Below, piece after piece: positions 16,290 to 25,193 of a stretch of DNA of 39,935 nucleotides. Origin of the DNA: Bacillus sp. P14.5 (GTDB lineage Bacteria; Bacillota; Bacilli; Bacillales; Bacillaceae_B); the NCBI RefSeq assembly GCF_003316765.1, contig NZ_NIJF01000028.1, positions 1 through 39,935 of the forward strand, in the 5' to 3' direction. The notes beneath the pieces were generated by a model, which was not told the origin of the DNA, made no database searches, and saw only the letters and a list, made by a program, of their open reading frames with translations. Made by a program: the position numbers and the translations under genes. The first letter of the stretch is position 1. Each line of letters opens with the position of its first letter.

Positions 16290-18089
16290 TTAAATCAGCT
16301 TTTCTGTCAGCTCTATATATTCTTCGATCGCTTCATTGACTGGCTGGATAGCAGCTTGCCAGAACTCTTCCTTCTCAATATCCTCATGGAGGTAGGTCTG
16401 GGCAAGCTCTTCCACCGTCATTCTTCCTGAGTTTCTCAGCAGCTCATTGTATTGATCAATAAATGTTCCTTCTTGTTTTTTCGCCAAAGAATATACACCG
16501 TTACTGAATAGGTAGCCGATTGTGTAAGGAATATTATAAAATGCGTTTTCGGTGCTGTAAAAATGAAGTGTTGTAATCCAGTTGTACTCATAATATTCAT
16601 CCACAATGTCACCATAGAATTCAGCTTCTGCTTCCCTCATCAGCTCTGTTATCTGTTCACTGGAAAGAAGCCCGCTTCGTCTCTTTTCATATAACTTCTG
16701 TTCAAAGTCAAACATAGCAGGAATCATTCCAAGATATGAAAGACCGGCAATAATTTTTGATTCAAGCAGTGATAATTTCTCTGTTTCATCTTTAGCTGTT
16801 TGAAGTGCCGCATCCAGCACGAGGTTTTCGCAGAAGGTAGATGCAGTCTCGGCCACGCTTGTTCCTTTCTCCCGGGCATAAGGAGCTTCCTCATCAAGAA
16901 TGAGATTATGATATGCATGCCCCAGTTCATGGGCAATTGTGACGATATCCTGATAGTTTCCTCTATAAGTCAGGAGGATTCTGCTCTCTTTTTTAAGAGG
17001 AATAGAGGCACAGAAAGCTCCATTCCGTTTATTGGGACGATCTTCCGATTCAATCCAGCCCTCATTAAAAGCCTTTTCAGCGAATTCCCCAAGTCCTTCA
17101 TCAAAAGCGTGAAATTGATTGACAATGATGGTTTTTGCTTCCGCATAGGAGTATTTTTTCTGTGAAGTAAAAGTGTTAATGAAGAGATCGTAAAATTTAA
17201 GCTTTTCCACCTTGAGCAGTTCAGCTTTTCTCTTCATAAACCTGCGAAGGGGCTCTTGATTGGATTTAATGGCTGCAAGCATGGTGTTCAAGGAACTTTG
17301 TGAAATTCTGTTTTGATTGAGGGCTTCCTTCAAGACATTGTCCCACCCTCTTTGTTCGTAAATATCCAGCCTGAAGCCGGTAATATGGTTCAGAACCGAG
17401 GCGAAAGAATCTGACTGGGCTTCGCATACCTTTTTTATCGCACTCATAACCGTTTGGCGATAATCGCGGTCTGTTGAAAACAATACTTTTTGTAAAGCCT
17501 CTCCCAGTGTTATTTCCTGATATTCCCCGTCGGTTTCTACATTGACTCTAAGCTTGGAAACAAGCTGGCCATAATGGTTTTCCCATGCTCTGAATCCATT
17601 TATGGAAAGGTGCTGAATCAGCTTTTCCATCGGCAGCGGCAGTTTGTCATCAGCTTGCTGCTTTCTTTCTTGAAGGAAAAATCGGTATTGGCTGACTTCT
17701 TCATCCTGAAGCAAAGCTTCCCAAGTTCCATCAGGCAGAGATACCAAAAGTTGGTCCAGTTCACTCAGCAAAACTTCAAATGCTCCGCGTAATTTGGTAC
17801 TTTGGTTAACAAGGCTGGCAGACGACTGATCTTCCACATTATCGGATGATACACAAATCAAGAATTCATCCACTTGCACGGTTGACTGCAGGATGTCCTG
17901 CATTTCTTCTAGAAGATCTGCCAAGGTGCTTATCGTTAATTCCTCTTTACCTTGCATGAGGTTAATTTTCAATCCCGCTTCTTTAATGGAGCTGTTCAGT
18001 TGATTGATAAATTCGATGAGTTCCTCCGATTGACTGCCGCCTTTATAGATTGAATCCAAATCCCATTTCCTGCTTAAAGTCTGTTCCAC
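16290..18089 (-). CDS. M3-family oligoendopeptidase (PepF-like)
   Basis: A 599-residue cytosolic zinc metallopeptidase. The zinc site HELGH is at residues 387-391, and the third ligand Glu lies in SVAETASTF some 28 residues later. Length and N-terminal RKWDLDSIYKGG fit PepF/oligoendopeptidase F. It would degrade peptides of about 6 to 20 residues. Translation starts at GTG 18089, with AGGAGGT 5 bases upstream. No operon partners; terminator R1-type repeats flank both ends. Confidence 0.93.
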   Translation of the reverse strand: MEQTLSRKWDLDSIYKGGSQSEELIEFINQLNSSIKEAGLKINLMQGKEELTISTLADLLEEMQDILQSTVQVDEFLICVSSDNVEDQSSASLVNQSTKLRGAFEVLLSELDQLLVSLPDGTWEALLQDEEVSQYRFFLQERKQQADDKLPLPMEKLIQHLSINGFRAWENHYGQLVSKLRVNVETDGEYQEITLGEALQKVLFSTDRDYRQTVMSAIKKVCEAQSDSFASVLNHITGFRLDIYEQRGWDNVLKEALNQNRISQSSLNTMLAAIKSNQEPLRRFMKRKAELLKVEKLKFYDLFINTFTSQKKYSYAEAKTIIVNQFHAFDEGLGEFAEKAFNEGWIESEDRPNKRNGAFCASIPLKKESRILLTYRGNYQDIVTIAHELGHAYHNLILDEEAPYAREKGTSVAETASTFCENLVLDAALQTAKDETEKLSLLESKIIAGLSYLGMIPAMFDFEQKLYEKRRSGLLSSEQITELMREAEAEFYGDIVDEYYEYNWITTLHFYSTENAFYNIPYTIGYLFSNGVYSLAKKQEGTFIDQYNELLRNSGRMTVEELAQTYLHEDIEKEEFWQAAIQPVNEAIEEYIELTEKLI

Positions 18090-18196
18090 GTTATACCTCC
18101 TAAGATATGTAACTATTATTCTGTTTACAGTTTACCGTTAATAATCTGAATATTCATCCACCTGAAGGCTGAGAAAAGACACGGCTCAAGCCGGGG

Positions 18197-18232
18197 GGTG
18201 ACAGTCACCACCCGGATTTTGTCGAGGGTTGT
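18197..18232. repeat. Dispersed repeat R1, copy 2
   Basis: GGTGACAGTCACCACCCGG with the TTTTGTCGA tail, between the M3 peptidase gene and the family B array. Confidence 0.75.
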
Positions 18233-18282
18233 AGTGTAGACTGGCATGTTAATACATTCGTATACTTGGGGCTTGATATTTT

Positions 18283-18672
18283 GCTGGAGTGGATTTTAGG
18301 CGCTTCCTATGTGTCACTTGAGCCAGATTTCTTGGCTGAAGTGTTCTTTAGACGCTCTCTATGAAACACTTGGGCTCGATATTTTGGCTGAAGTGTTCTT
18401 TAGACAGCTCCCTATGTGACACTTGAGCTCGATATCTTAGCTGAAGTGTCCTTAGAAACTCCCTATGTAACACTTCAACCCAAGAGCTTAGCTGAAGTGT
18501 TCTTTACAAACTCCCTATGTAACACTTCAACCGAAGAGCTTAGCTGAAGTGTTCTTTACAAACTCCCTATAGAACTCTTCAACCTGATATCTTGGCTGAA
18601 GTGTCCTTTACAAACTTCCTATCCGACACTTGGGCTCTGTTTTTTGCACGAAGTGTTCTTCAAGACCTCCCA
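18283..18672. repeat. Family B intergenic repeat array
   Basis: Eight imperfect units. The word GCTGAAGTG (or a close variant) starts at 18283, 18335, 18387, 18440, 18491, 18543, 18595 and 18646, giving steps of 51-53 bp. GAAGTGTT and AACACTTC alternate within units, so each unit contains an inverted pair about 27 bases apart. The 690-base gap 18090-18778 has no gene apart from this and an R1 copy. Confidence 0.9.
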
Positions 18673-18778
18673 AGGACAAAACCCTCCATTTGCCCACATC
18701 AACCAAAATCCCCTGTCATAGGATAGAGATAAGGGAACACTGTACACCACAAATTTCAAGAAGGCTGTGATATGAAAG

Positions 18779-19326
18779 ATGAAAAGCGATGGCGCTGATC
18801 ACTACTCATTCCGAAACCTGAAGAAAAGCGGTATGTCGTTTGAACAGGTCTTTGAGCATATTGTAAAATTCATGAGAATTCAGCCAAACGGAAGCTACCG
18901 GCTGATGGTCGGGACGGACTCGCAGGTCCACGCCAAACACACCACCTTCATCACGGGAATTGTCATTTTAAATGAAGGAAAAGGCGTGTGGGCCTGCATC
19001 AGGAAAGTGGTTATTCCGCGGAAAATGCTGCAGCTGCATGAGCGGATTTCATATGAATTATCTTTATCCGAGGAGATTGTTTCGCTGTTTACGGAAGAGA
19101 AAAAAATCAGTTGATTGATATTGTCCTTCCTTACATTTATAAAGGTGCTTCTTTTACCATGGAGGGGCATATCGATATCGGGGCAGGTAAGAAGAGCAAG
19201 ACGAACAAGTTTGTGACGGAGATGGTCGCCCGTATGGAAGCCATGGGTGTGGAGCCGAAAATTAAGCCGGATGCGTTTGTGGCTTCGAGTTATGCGAACC
19301 GGTATACGAAGAGGCGGAATGGGTAG
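18779..19326 (+). pseudogene. ykuK: YkuK-like RNase H-fold protein, frameshifted at an A7 run
   Basis: The first frame (18779-19114) encodes the N-terminal two thirds of a YkuK/DUF458 protein: GTDSQVHAKH near residue 45 is the conserved acidic motif of the RNase H-like fold, followed by VRKVVIPRK-like sequence. It ends at a run of seven A (19090-19096) with EEKKIS and a stop. The other frame continues at once with QLIDIVLPYIYKGASF and ends at 19326. One added A, or a -1 slip on AAA AAA, joins them into a protein of about 182 residues, normal for the family. Could be a sequencing error, an inactivated gene or slippage. A terminator follows. Confidence 0.85.
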
Positions 19327-19337
19327 TTCTATATCTT

Positions 19338-19380
19338 CTTAAAAAAATCAGCAATCCTCTAAGGGGTGCTGTTTTTTTAT
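19338..19380 (+). terminator. Terminator after ykuK
   Basis: CAGCA..CC and GG..TGCTG form a stem within AAAAAAA and TTTTTTT flanks. Confidence 0.8.
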
Positions 19381-19468
19381 GCCTTCCCCCTCCTTCATCC
19401 GGGAGTGGCTTGGATAAACGTATGTTAAACTGACAATAAAATGTAAAGTAGAGGAGCTGATTTGAAAA

Positions 19469-19918
19469 ATGAAGGAAAATAAAACCAAAATCAAGAAGTT
19501 TCTCGCATTCATACTCATTGCAGGCATTTCGGCCGGCCTCTCCTACCTTATTGTTTATAAAGCCTCTTTCCTGCTAAATGGATACGAAATTACAGCTGCG
19601 CAGGAAGATCGTGTATCACTTCAATCCTTCAACTGGCTGGGGATGGAAAAGGATATCACCACTCTATCCTTCTCTGACGAAGACTCCTGGATACTTGACG
19701 CCCTGCTTTATGAAGTAGACAGACAGAAAGAATTTCTATGGTTGCTATACACCGCAGTGACTATATCAATCATTTTATTTTTCTATAAGATTCGTAAAGA
19801 TATGAAACTGTGGAAGGCCGTCTTTGAAAGCAATATTATTTTTGCTGTGGCAATCCCTCTGTATATTATTGTGACCTCATTGAATAGAATTGAAAAATTG
19901 GCGGGTTTTGTGTCCTAA
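19469..19918 (+). CDS. Hypothetical membrane protein (3 TM)
   Basis: 149 residues with hydrophobic segments at about 10-32, 90-108 and 124-143, separated by an extracellular-type polar stretch of some 55 residues between the first two. The nearest ribosome site, GAGGAG, is about 12 bases from the ATG, a little far. I do not recognise a family. It converges with the DMT transporter gene, whose end lies 2 bases downstream. Confidence 0.7.
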   Translation: MKENKTKIKKFLAFILIAGISAGLSYLIVYKASFLLNGYEITAAQEDRVSLQSFNWLGMEKDITTLSFSDEDSWILDALLYEVDRQKEFLWLLYTAVTISIILFFYKIRKDMKLWKAVFESNIIFAVAIPLYIIVTSLNRIEKLAGFVS

Positions 19919-19920
19919 CA

Positions 19921-20352
19921 TTACTTCATTTGAAAGATTACGACGCCTGCTACCATTAATAATAGCCCGGCTATTTTGCTGAAGCTTAAAGGTACCGCTT
20001 CGACTCCCAGCAGCCCGAATGTGTTGATGATTAAGGCGATGGCTAACTGGGAAATTAAAACGATCGAGATGGAAACAGCCGGGCCCACCGTGGATATTCC
20101 TTTCATGGTGCTGTAAACGATGAGCACCCCGAACAAACCGCCAATCAAGTACAGTTTGTTGACCTCGGTAATCTGCCTTAAGCTTCCGTCCTTCAGGAAA
20201 AACAGCACCAGGATCGAACCGAGAAGCCCAATTCCATGAACTATGGCGGTCGTATACCAGAGGCCTACTTTTGAACTCACATTTGTATTGAAAATCCCCT
20301 GCAGTGTGATGAAGACCCCTGCAATCAATGAAAAAATGATACCTTGAATCAT
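19921..20352 (-). CDS. DMT-family transporter, YdcZ type (DUF606)
   Basis: 143 residues with four to five hydrophobic helices (about 3-20, 33-52, 66-84, 90-112, 120-141), the size and pattern of the small DUF606/YdcZ members of the drug/metabolite transporter superfamily. These usually function as dimers. It follows the Crp/Fnr-type regulator by 15 bases on the same strand, so the two are one operon and the regulator likely controls it. Substrate unknown. Confidence 0.86.
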   Translation of the reverse strand: MIQGIIFSLIAGVFITLQGIFNTNVSSKVGLWYTTAIVHGIGLLGSILVLFFLKDGSLRQITEVNKLYLIGGLFGVLIVYSTMKGISTVGPAVSISIVLISQLAIALIINTFGLLGVEAVPLSFSKIAGLLLMVAGVVIFQMK

Positions 20353-20367
20353 CTGTTCTTCCCCCTT

Positions 20368-21063
20368 TTATTCATATTTGATCCCGTCCGCCAGCTCCTC
20401 AAGCTTAGCTAAATCAGTAATGGTGATGCGCCCATTCTTTTTTTCCACAAACTGCTTTTCCACAAACTCATTAATAACCCGATTGAGATGCCGGTAGCTT
20501 GTCCCTAATAACTCAGCCGTTTCCATCAGGTTTTCCGTCCGGAATTCCTCTGAATTGGTTCCCGCATGATCCGACCTTGTGGCAATCAAGAAACTCGCGA
20601 AACGATTTTCCACTTTGGTCAACGCATTCAGGATGGCGGCATTTGAAGACGTGTATAATCGATGTCCCAAGTATTGATTGATATACTGCAGGAACAGGGG
20701 ATTGTGATAATAAAATTCATACAGCAGACTGAAGCTGATTCCAATCACATAGCATTCCCTTGCCGATATGACGGTATTGGCAGCAGGCTTTCTCGTAACC
20801 AGTTCCACTTCGCCCATTATCGACAAAGCATCATTGAACCTCAGCAAAAGCGAGCTCCCGCTAGGCAGAGTCTTCATGACTTTGACCCTGCCTTCTACTA
20901 AAACCTTTAGTTCCTCCAGTTGCTCTCCCTCTGAGTAGAGCACGTCCCCTTTTTCCAACCGATACAGATTAAAATGACTCAGATGCTCTAATTCAAATAA
21001 TGTTAAAAGATCATGCTGTTCAAGAAACTCCCGTACTTTCCGCAGGTTATTTATTCTTTCCAC
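20368..21063 (-). CDS. Crp/Fnr-family transcriptional regulator
   Basis: 231 residues. The cyclic-nucleotide-binding beta-barrel covers about 20-125, containing LVEGRVKVMKT; the ligand site does not keep the classic RxA phosphate cassette, so cAMP binding is doubtful. The C-terminal HTH covers 165-220 with LGTSYRHLNRVINEF as the recognition helix. There is no Fnr-type cysteine cluster. It is the first gene of an operon with a DMT transporter, a combination common in Bacillaceae. The effector is unknown. Confidence 0.88.
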   Translation of the reverse strand: MERINNLRKVREFLEQHDLLTLFELEHLSHFNLYRLEKGDVLYSEGEQLEELKVLVEGRVKVMKTLPSGSSLLLRFNDALSIMGEVELVTRKPAANTVISARECYVIGISFSLLYEFYYHNPLFLQYINQYLGHRLYTSSNAAILNALTKVENRFASFLIATRSDHAGTNSEEFRTENLMETAELLGTSYRHLNRVINEFVEKQFVEKKNGRITITDLAKLEELADGIKYE

Positions 21064-21258
21064 AGTTCCACGCCCTTTGATTTGTTCTCCTTCATCATTA
21101 AAAAGGATTTACCTGATAAAAGAAAGGACATATGTCCAAACTCATTAAGATTTTTTTGTAAGCAGCTGATCACCGCGGGGCGGGCATTCCGCACCGGACA
21201 AATTTAGGGCGAGGGATGGAGATAGAATTCACTCGCCGCTAAATCAATGTCGGCAAAA

Positions 21259-21612
21259 AAATAAGGGGAATTTTTCCCGTTAAGTACCCACTTGAACACA
21301 TTTTGATGGTGAATAAGGGGAGTTTTTCCCCTTATTTTAAGAAAACGCACCTATTTTCTAGTGTATTGAGTCAAATAAGGGGAATTTCTCCCTCTATTTA
21401 CGCTGTTTTGAATGGTATTTTTTAAATAAGGGGAATTTTTCCCTCTATTTTAAAAGCGCAAGCTCCCTTTCAACCGCGACAGTCCCCCCTAAAGAGACAA
21501 ACTTCCGAAAACTTTCAAACACGAGCCGTGCATCAGTTGCCTGTTCACTGAGTAACTAGGACCAAAAAATAAGGGAACTTTTTTCCCCTATTTACAAAAG
21601 CGCAAGCTCCCC
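21259..21612. repeat. Family C intergenic repeat array, copy 1
   Basis: Palindromic words of the form AAGGGGAATTTTTCCCCTT recur, with AAGGGG at 21263, 21315, 21377 and 21428 (steps 52, 62, 51) and a looser copy near 21566. Nearly the same sequence, with the same spacing pattern, occurs at 23697-23890. The two copies lie on either side of the ABC permease pair. The gap 21064-21747 has no supportable gene. Confidence 0.9.
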
Positions 21613-21747
21613 TTTCAGCCCTCCAGCTAAAAAACCTACATCTCCTTTTATCCTTTCGATATAATTCCAATAATGGTAAATTTTTGAATAATAAATATTT
21701 TTATTTGAACCTGCTTTTCTCGATTGTTCATTGAAGGGGGCATTGTC

Positions 21748-22617
21748 ATGTTGTATAAAAGTTTGGCCGCTATGCTGATGAAATTTCTATTTGTTTCTCT
21801 GGGGATTGTGATGATCAGCGGGGTTGTCGGGCTGTTCACGAATGGAATTAACTTGAGTCTCGTGGCATATCTGAAGAATATTTGGCAGATTCTCGTGTCA
21901 TTGACTTCTCCCTCCGAGAATACCATCACGAATGAAAGCAACAATACCTATTCGATGTTTCCGACGTTCTGGAGTTATTATTCGTATTCTATTATTATCT
22001 TCATTTCTTCCATCCTGCTGGCTACCTTCACCGCGTTTACTTTGACCTATTTTACCGTCCAGCTGCCGAAGAAGGCTTCCAATATCATGCTGAAAATTCT
22101 CAACTTCCTAGAGTCTTTGCCAGATTTATTTATCATCATCATTATTCAGTTTTCGGTCATTGTCATTTTTAAACGGACAGGCGTCCTGCTCGCTCCAGTG
22201 GCCGGCGGGAATGATCCGGTTTACTTTCTTCCGATTGTCGCCCTCAGCATCCTGCCGGCGATTTTCATCTTTAGGATGTGCCTGCTGCTTGTGGAAGATG
22301 AACTGACGAAACCGTATGTGGAACTGGCTCTCAGTAAAGGCTTTAAAAAGATGTATATCTTTACGACTCATATTGTACGGAACATCATGCCCAGCCTGAT
22401 GAACCATATGAAATCCTTCATCCTGATCCTGCTGTCCAACTTGATTGTGTTTGAACGACTGTTTAATATTTACGGAATCACCCATTTCATTTTTGCTTTT
22501 CCGCAAGTCGATGTGATCAGCTTCAGTTTGATTTTGTTCTATATTCCTATTTTCATTCTCCTGATGATCAGTAATGTCATCATCCACCTGACAACTGGAC
22601 AGAAGGTGGTGCTCTGA
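21748..22617 (+). CDS. ABC transporter permease, DppB/OppB type
   Basis: About 289 residues with six predicted TM helices (starting near 12-33 and 75-100). The cytoplasmic coupling loop of binding-protein-dependent permeases is visible as VELALSKGFKKMYIFTTHIVR. The ATG at 21748 has AGGGGG 7 bases upstream. It overlaps the next gene by TGATG. Homologous to the B subunit of dipeptide and oligopeptide importers, but no ATPase or binding protein lies in the same strand run. It would have to share such subunits from elsewhere. Confidence 0.85.
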   Translation: MLYKSLAAMLMKFLFVSLGIVMISGVVGLFTNGINLSLVAYLKNIWQILVSLTSPSENTITNESNNTYSMFPTFWSYYSYSIIIFISSILLATFTAFTLTYFTVQLPKKASNIMLKILNFLESLPDLFIIIIIQFSVIVIFKRTGVLLAPVAGGNDPVYFLPIVALSILPAIFIFRMCLLLVEDELTKPYVELALSKGFKKMYIFTTHIVRNIMPSLMNHMKSFILILLSNLIVFERLFNIYGITHFIFAFPQVDVISFSLILFYIPIFILLMISNVIIHLTTGQKVVL

Positions 22618-23645
22618 TGCTGATATGGAGATTAATCAAGAATCCTTATTTTCTACTCGGCTTTTTATTCTTGTTCGGTTTGTTTGGCAGCAGTCTGGTT
22701 TATTACTTTTACACAGGTGACCATGTTCCTGTCATTGATCTTTTAAAAGATAAAGACGGAAAATTCCTGCCGCCGCCGTATTCGCCTTTGGAATTTCCCC
22801 CTTTGGGAACGGATAATTTCGGACACAATGTCTTCATTCTGATGCTGGTTGGCGCTAAGTATACGATTGGAGCTGCGCTGGCCATAGCATTATTAAGAGT
22901 TATCCCGTCTGTCTTGTTCGGGTTGATCATTCATTTTCTTTTTAAAAAAATCAAACCCATACTCGCTGGCATAGTAGATGCTTCGAATTACTTTCCAACG
23001 ACCCTGCTGGCGTTTCTGTTGTTAAATTGGGTCATGTCCGACGGCCCCTTGAGAAATCCCGATGATTTCCTTTACTCTTTTCAGGAATTGGTCGTGATTT
23101 ACATCTTGATTCTGGTTGCCATTTCCATTCCATCTGTGTCCTTGCTGTTCTCCAATGAAATTGAGTCCGTCATGAAAAAAGAATTCATAGATGGTGCAAG
23201 GGTGCTTGGTGCGCGGGAGTTTCACTTCATCAAGAATCATCTTCGCCCATTCATCGTCCCGCAAATCTATCTTGTTTTAATCAGGGAGTTCATTGCCACG
23301 ATGCTGTTAATCTCTCACCTGGGGGTGCTGGGAATTTTCATCGGGGGATCAAGAGTGGCCGAAGACCTATTCGGTAATAATTCCTTTTTCTCTTTGGCCC
23401 ATGAATGGTCCGGCTCCCTCGGCACGTGGTGGCAGTTCTTATGGACGACCTATCCTTGGATCGCCTTCATACCGGTGGTCTTTTTCACCCTGACGATTCT
23501 GGCTGGAAAGATGATGTTAGTGGGGCTGTCCAAAGAGCTGGAGAGGAGTTCTATCTCGCATGACGCAGGGCTAGTAGAAGAAAAACAGAAACAATCCCGC
23601 GCCGATCAGGGATTGTTTGAGATGGTGGAAAGCCGGAAGATGTGA
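22617..23645 (+). CDS. ABC transporter permease, DppC/OppC type
   Basis: 342 residues. An N-terminal helix, a periplasmic-type loop with the PPLGTDNFGHNVF motif typical of OppC, then five more TM helices. The coupling loop is EFIDGARVLGAREFHFIKNH (EAA motif). The last 60 residues form a charged tail. ATG overlaps the upstream stop (TGATG), so both permease subunits are made together in equal amounts. A weak terminator-like stem AGGG..CCCT plus T-run follows the stop. Confidence 0.88.
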   Translation: MLIWRLIKNPYFLLGFLFLFGLFGSSLVYYFYTGDHVPVIDLLKDKDGKFLPPPYSPLEFPPLGTDNFGHNVFILMLVGAKYTIGAALAIALLRVIPSVLFGLIIHFLFKKIKPILAGIVDASNYFPTTLLAFLLLNWVMSDGPLRNPDDFLYSFQELVVIYILILVAISIPSVSLLFSNEIESVMKKEFIDGARVLGAREFHFIKNHLRPFIVPQIYLVLIREFIATMLLISHLGVLGIFIGGSRVAEDLFGNNSFFSLAHEWSGSLGTWWQFLWTTYPWIAFIPVVFFTLTILAGKMMLVGLSKELERSSISHDAGLVEEKQKQSRADQGLFEMVESRKM

Positions 23646-23696
23646 GAGATAGGGCCTGCCCTTTTTAAAAAAACCTTTATTGGGTAACCTGCGCCC

Positions 23697-23890
23697 AAAT
23701 AATAAGGGGAGATTTTCCCCTTAAGTGCCTATTGGAACTTATTTTGTTGGTGAATAAGGGGAGTTTTTCCCCTTATTTTAAGAAAACTCACTTATTTTCT
23801 AGTGTATTGAATTAAATAAGGGGAATTTCTCCCTCTATTTAAGCTATTTTCAGTGGAATTTAGTAAATAAGGGGAATTTTTCCCTTTATT
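23697..23890. repeat. Family C intergenic repeat array, copy 2
   Basis: AAGGGG at 23703, 23755, 23818 and 23869, steps 52, 63 and 51, the same pattern as copy 1. The two arrays are about 90 percent identical by eye across the last 140 bases and have the same orientation. Confidence 0.9.
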
Positions 23891-23892
23891 TT

Positions 23893-24091
23893 AAAAGGCT
23901 GTTTTCGTATAGATTGTTGCTTTCGGAAAAATCCCAAGAGCCGGATTTTTCCCCTGAATACTAATGTTTCTCTCTCTTAACGGGGCGAGTGGCTCTTTTC
24001 TTTCTTGCTTACCAGGATATAATGGTGAATTCTGGTGATGCCTTTCGAAATTCATATTAAATAGCAACATAGTTAACGAAAAGAGCCTTTT
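23893..24091. mobile_element. Small inverted-repeat element, MITE-like candidate
   Basis: The left end AAAAGGCTGTTTTCGTATAG and the right end read inward, AAAAGGCTCTTTTCGTTAAC, match, and a further TGTTGCT matches 25 bases in; about 24 of 32 positions agree. The interior, about 135 bp, has a perfect GGAAAAATCC/GGATTTTTCC hairpin and no real gene. No clear target duplication is visible, so transposition is unproven. Confidence 0.5.
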
Positions 24092-24145
24092 AAAAAGAGC
24101 AAGCATCCCTTTTAGTCCTGACAGATAAATGCTTGCTGGAGAAAA

Positions 24146-24184
24146 GAAGGGCCGTGCTCCCTATACCGGGGGCCGGCCCTTTTC
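24146..24184 (-). terminator. Terminator of the VOC gene
   Basis: AAGGGCCG and CGGCCCTT pair across a 19-base loop that itself contains complementary CCCC/GGGG runs; T-rich tail on the minus side. Confidence 0.7.
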
Positions 24185-24190
24185 CTATTT

Positions 24191-24685
24191 CTAATATGCA
24201 CCTTCTGAGTATGTCAGCTCATAGCTGTGAGTGTAAATCTCAAAGATATTTCCGAATGGGTCTTCCATATAGACCATTTTATATGGCTTGTCGTCAGGAT
24301 AGTATTCACGGATCGGCATGCGCTGTTTGCCTCCGTGTTCTTTAATTTTCTCGACAAGACCCTCAATATCAGGATCCTGGACACAGAAGTGAAAGATTCC
24401 TGTTTTCCAGTACTCAAAATTATTTTCAGGCTGCTCGTTCTGCGGGAATTCAAATAGTTCGATTCCTATTTTGTCCCCTGTGGAAAGATGGGCTATACGG
24501 AAGCTTTCCCAATCATCGCCGAAGACATCACGGCACATTTGGCCGATAGGCGTGTCGTCGTTTTGGACATCCGAAGGCTCCATAAGCGTGTACCATCCGA
24601 AGATTTCTGTGTAGAATGCCACTGCTTTGTCCAGGTCGGGAACGGATAACCCGATATGTGAAAAGTTTCTTGGATAAGTCATCAT
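24191..24685 (-). CDS. VOC (glyoxalase/dioxygenase fold) family protein
   Basis: About 164 residues with two beta-alpha-beta-beta-beta modules. Metal ligand candidates are His in HIGLSVPDLDKAV near residue 10, His in IFHFCVQDPD near 92, and Glu in NIFEIYTH near 148. Members include glyoxalases, fosfomycin-resistance enzymes and ring-cleaving dioxygenases; the exact activity cannot be read. Start ATG 24685, because GGAGG lies 9 bases upstream. It is divergent from the HxlR-type regulator at 24804, which probably represses it. Confidence 0.85.
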   Translation of the reverse strand: MMTYPRNFSHIGLSVPDLDKAVAFYTEIFGWYTLMEPSDVQNDDTPIGQMCRDVFGDDWESFRIAHLSTGDKIGIELFEFPQNEQPENNFEYWKTGIFHFCVQDPDIEGLVEKIKEHGGKQRMPIREYYPDDKPYKMVYMEDPFGNIFEIYTHSYELTYSEGAY

Positions 24686-24748
24686 GTTCAATTTCCTCCT
24701 TCATTGGTTTGACAGTTCTTATCATAAACGGTTATTCTTCTACACAAA

Positions 24749-24783
24749 AGTATGCACTTTTTGGGGAGATACTACCCAAAAGG
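24749..24783. promoter_or_regulatory. Candidate HxlR operator between the VOC and HxlR genes
   Basis: AGTAT (24749-24753) and ATACT (24769-24773) are inverted with a 15-base spacer, and TTTTGGG and CCCAAAA form a second dyad ending at about 24781. A TTGACA promoter-like box lies at 24709 on the plus strand. Confidence 0.45.
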
Positions 24784-24803
24784 GAAGCATGGAGGGAAAA
24801 AAG

Positions 24804-25136
24804 ATGGACAGTTCCATTGAAGTAGATGAAAACGGAAAGCTGAAATGCTCGATTGAATATACACTGAACAAGGTTGGCGGCAAGTGGAAGCTCGTCATCC
24901 TTTGGCATCTCGCCTTCGATGGGATGCATCGCTATAACGAGATGAGAAGACTCTTGCCCGGCATCACCCACAAAATGCTCAGCCAGCAGCTGAAGGAACT
25001 TGAGCAAGAAGGGCTGATCAATAGAAAGCAATACAACGAAGTGCCGCCAAAAGTGGAGTATTCCATCTCTGAAAAGGGTGAGACCTTAAAGCCCTTGTTA
25101 GAGGAGATGCACAAGTGGGGCAGCGGGCAGCACTAG
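24804..25136 (+). CDS. HxlR-family (DUF24) helix-turn-helix regulator
   Basis: 110 residues, the usual length. The winged helix includes GGKWKLVILWHL near 25-36, the recognition helix ITHKMLSQQLKELEQEGLI and the wing NEVPPKVEYSIS. Cys13 (KLKCSIEYTL) sits at the position where HxlR/YodB/HypR regulators carry their redox-sensing cysteine. ATG 24804 is chosen because GGAGGG lies 7 bases upstream; the longer frame to 24684 crosses the promoter. A sensor of electrophile or thiol stress controlling the divergent VOC gene is likely. Confidence 0.9.
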   Translation: MDSSIEVDENGKLKCSIEYTLNKVGGKWKLVILWHLAFDGMHRYNEMRRLLPGITHKMLSQQLKELEQEGLINRKQYNEVPPKVEYSISEKGETLKPLLEEMHKWGSGQH

Positions 25137-25175
25137 TGACAGTCACCACCCGGGTTTTGTCTATTTTTGTCGAAG
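25136..25175. repeat. Dispersed repeat R1, copy 3
   Basis: GTGACAGTCACCACCCGGG with a TTTTGTC tail, immediately at the stop codon of the HxlR gene. Confidence 0.75.
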
Positions 25176-25193
25176 ATATTTTTTTCATAGATA

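Noticed and set aside
21124..21230. A third copy of the GC-rich hairpin repeat
   Set aside because: Only CCGCGGGGCGGGC is shared; the rest does not align.
23891..24106. 71-residue ORF
   Set aside because: It spans the inverted-repeat element from end to end, lacks a ribosome site and resembles no protein I know.
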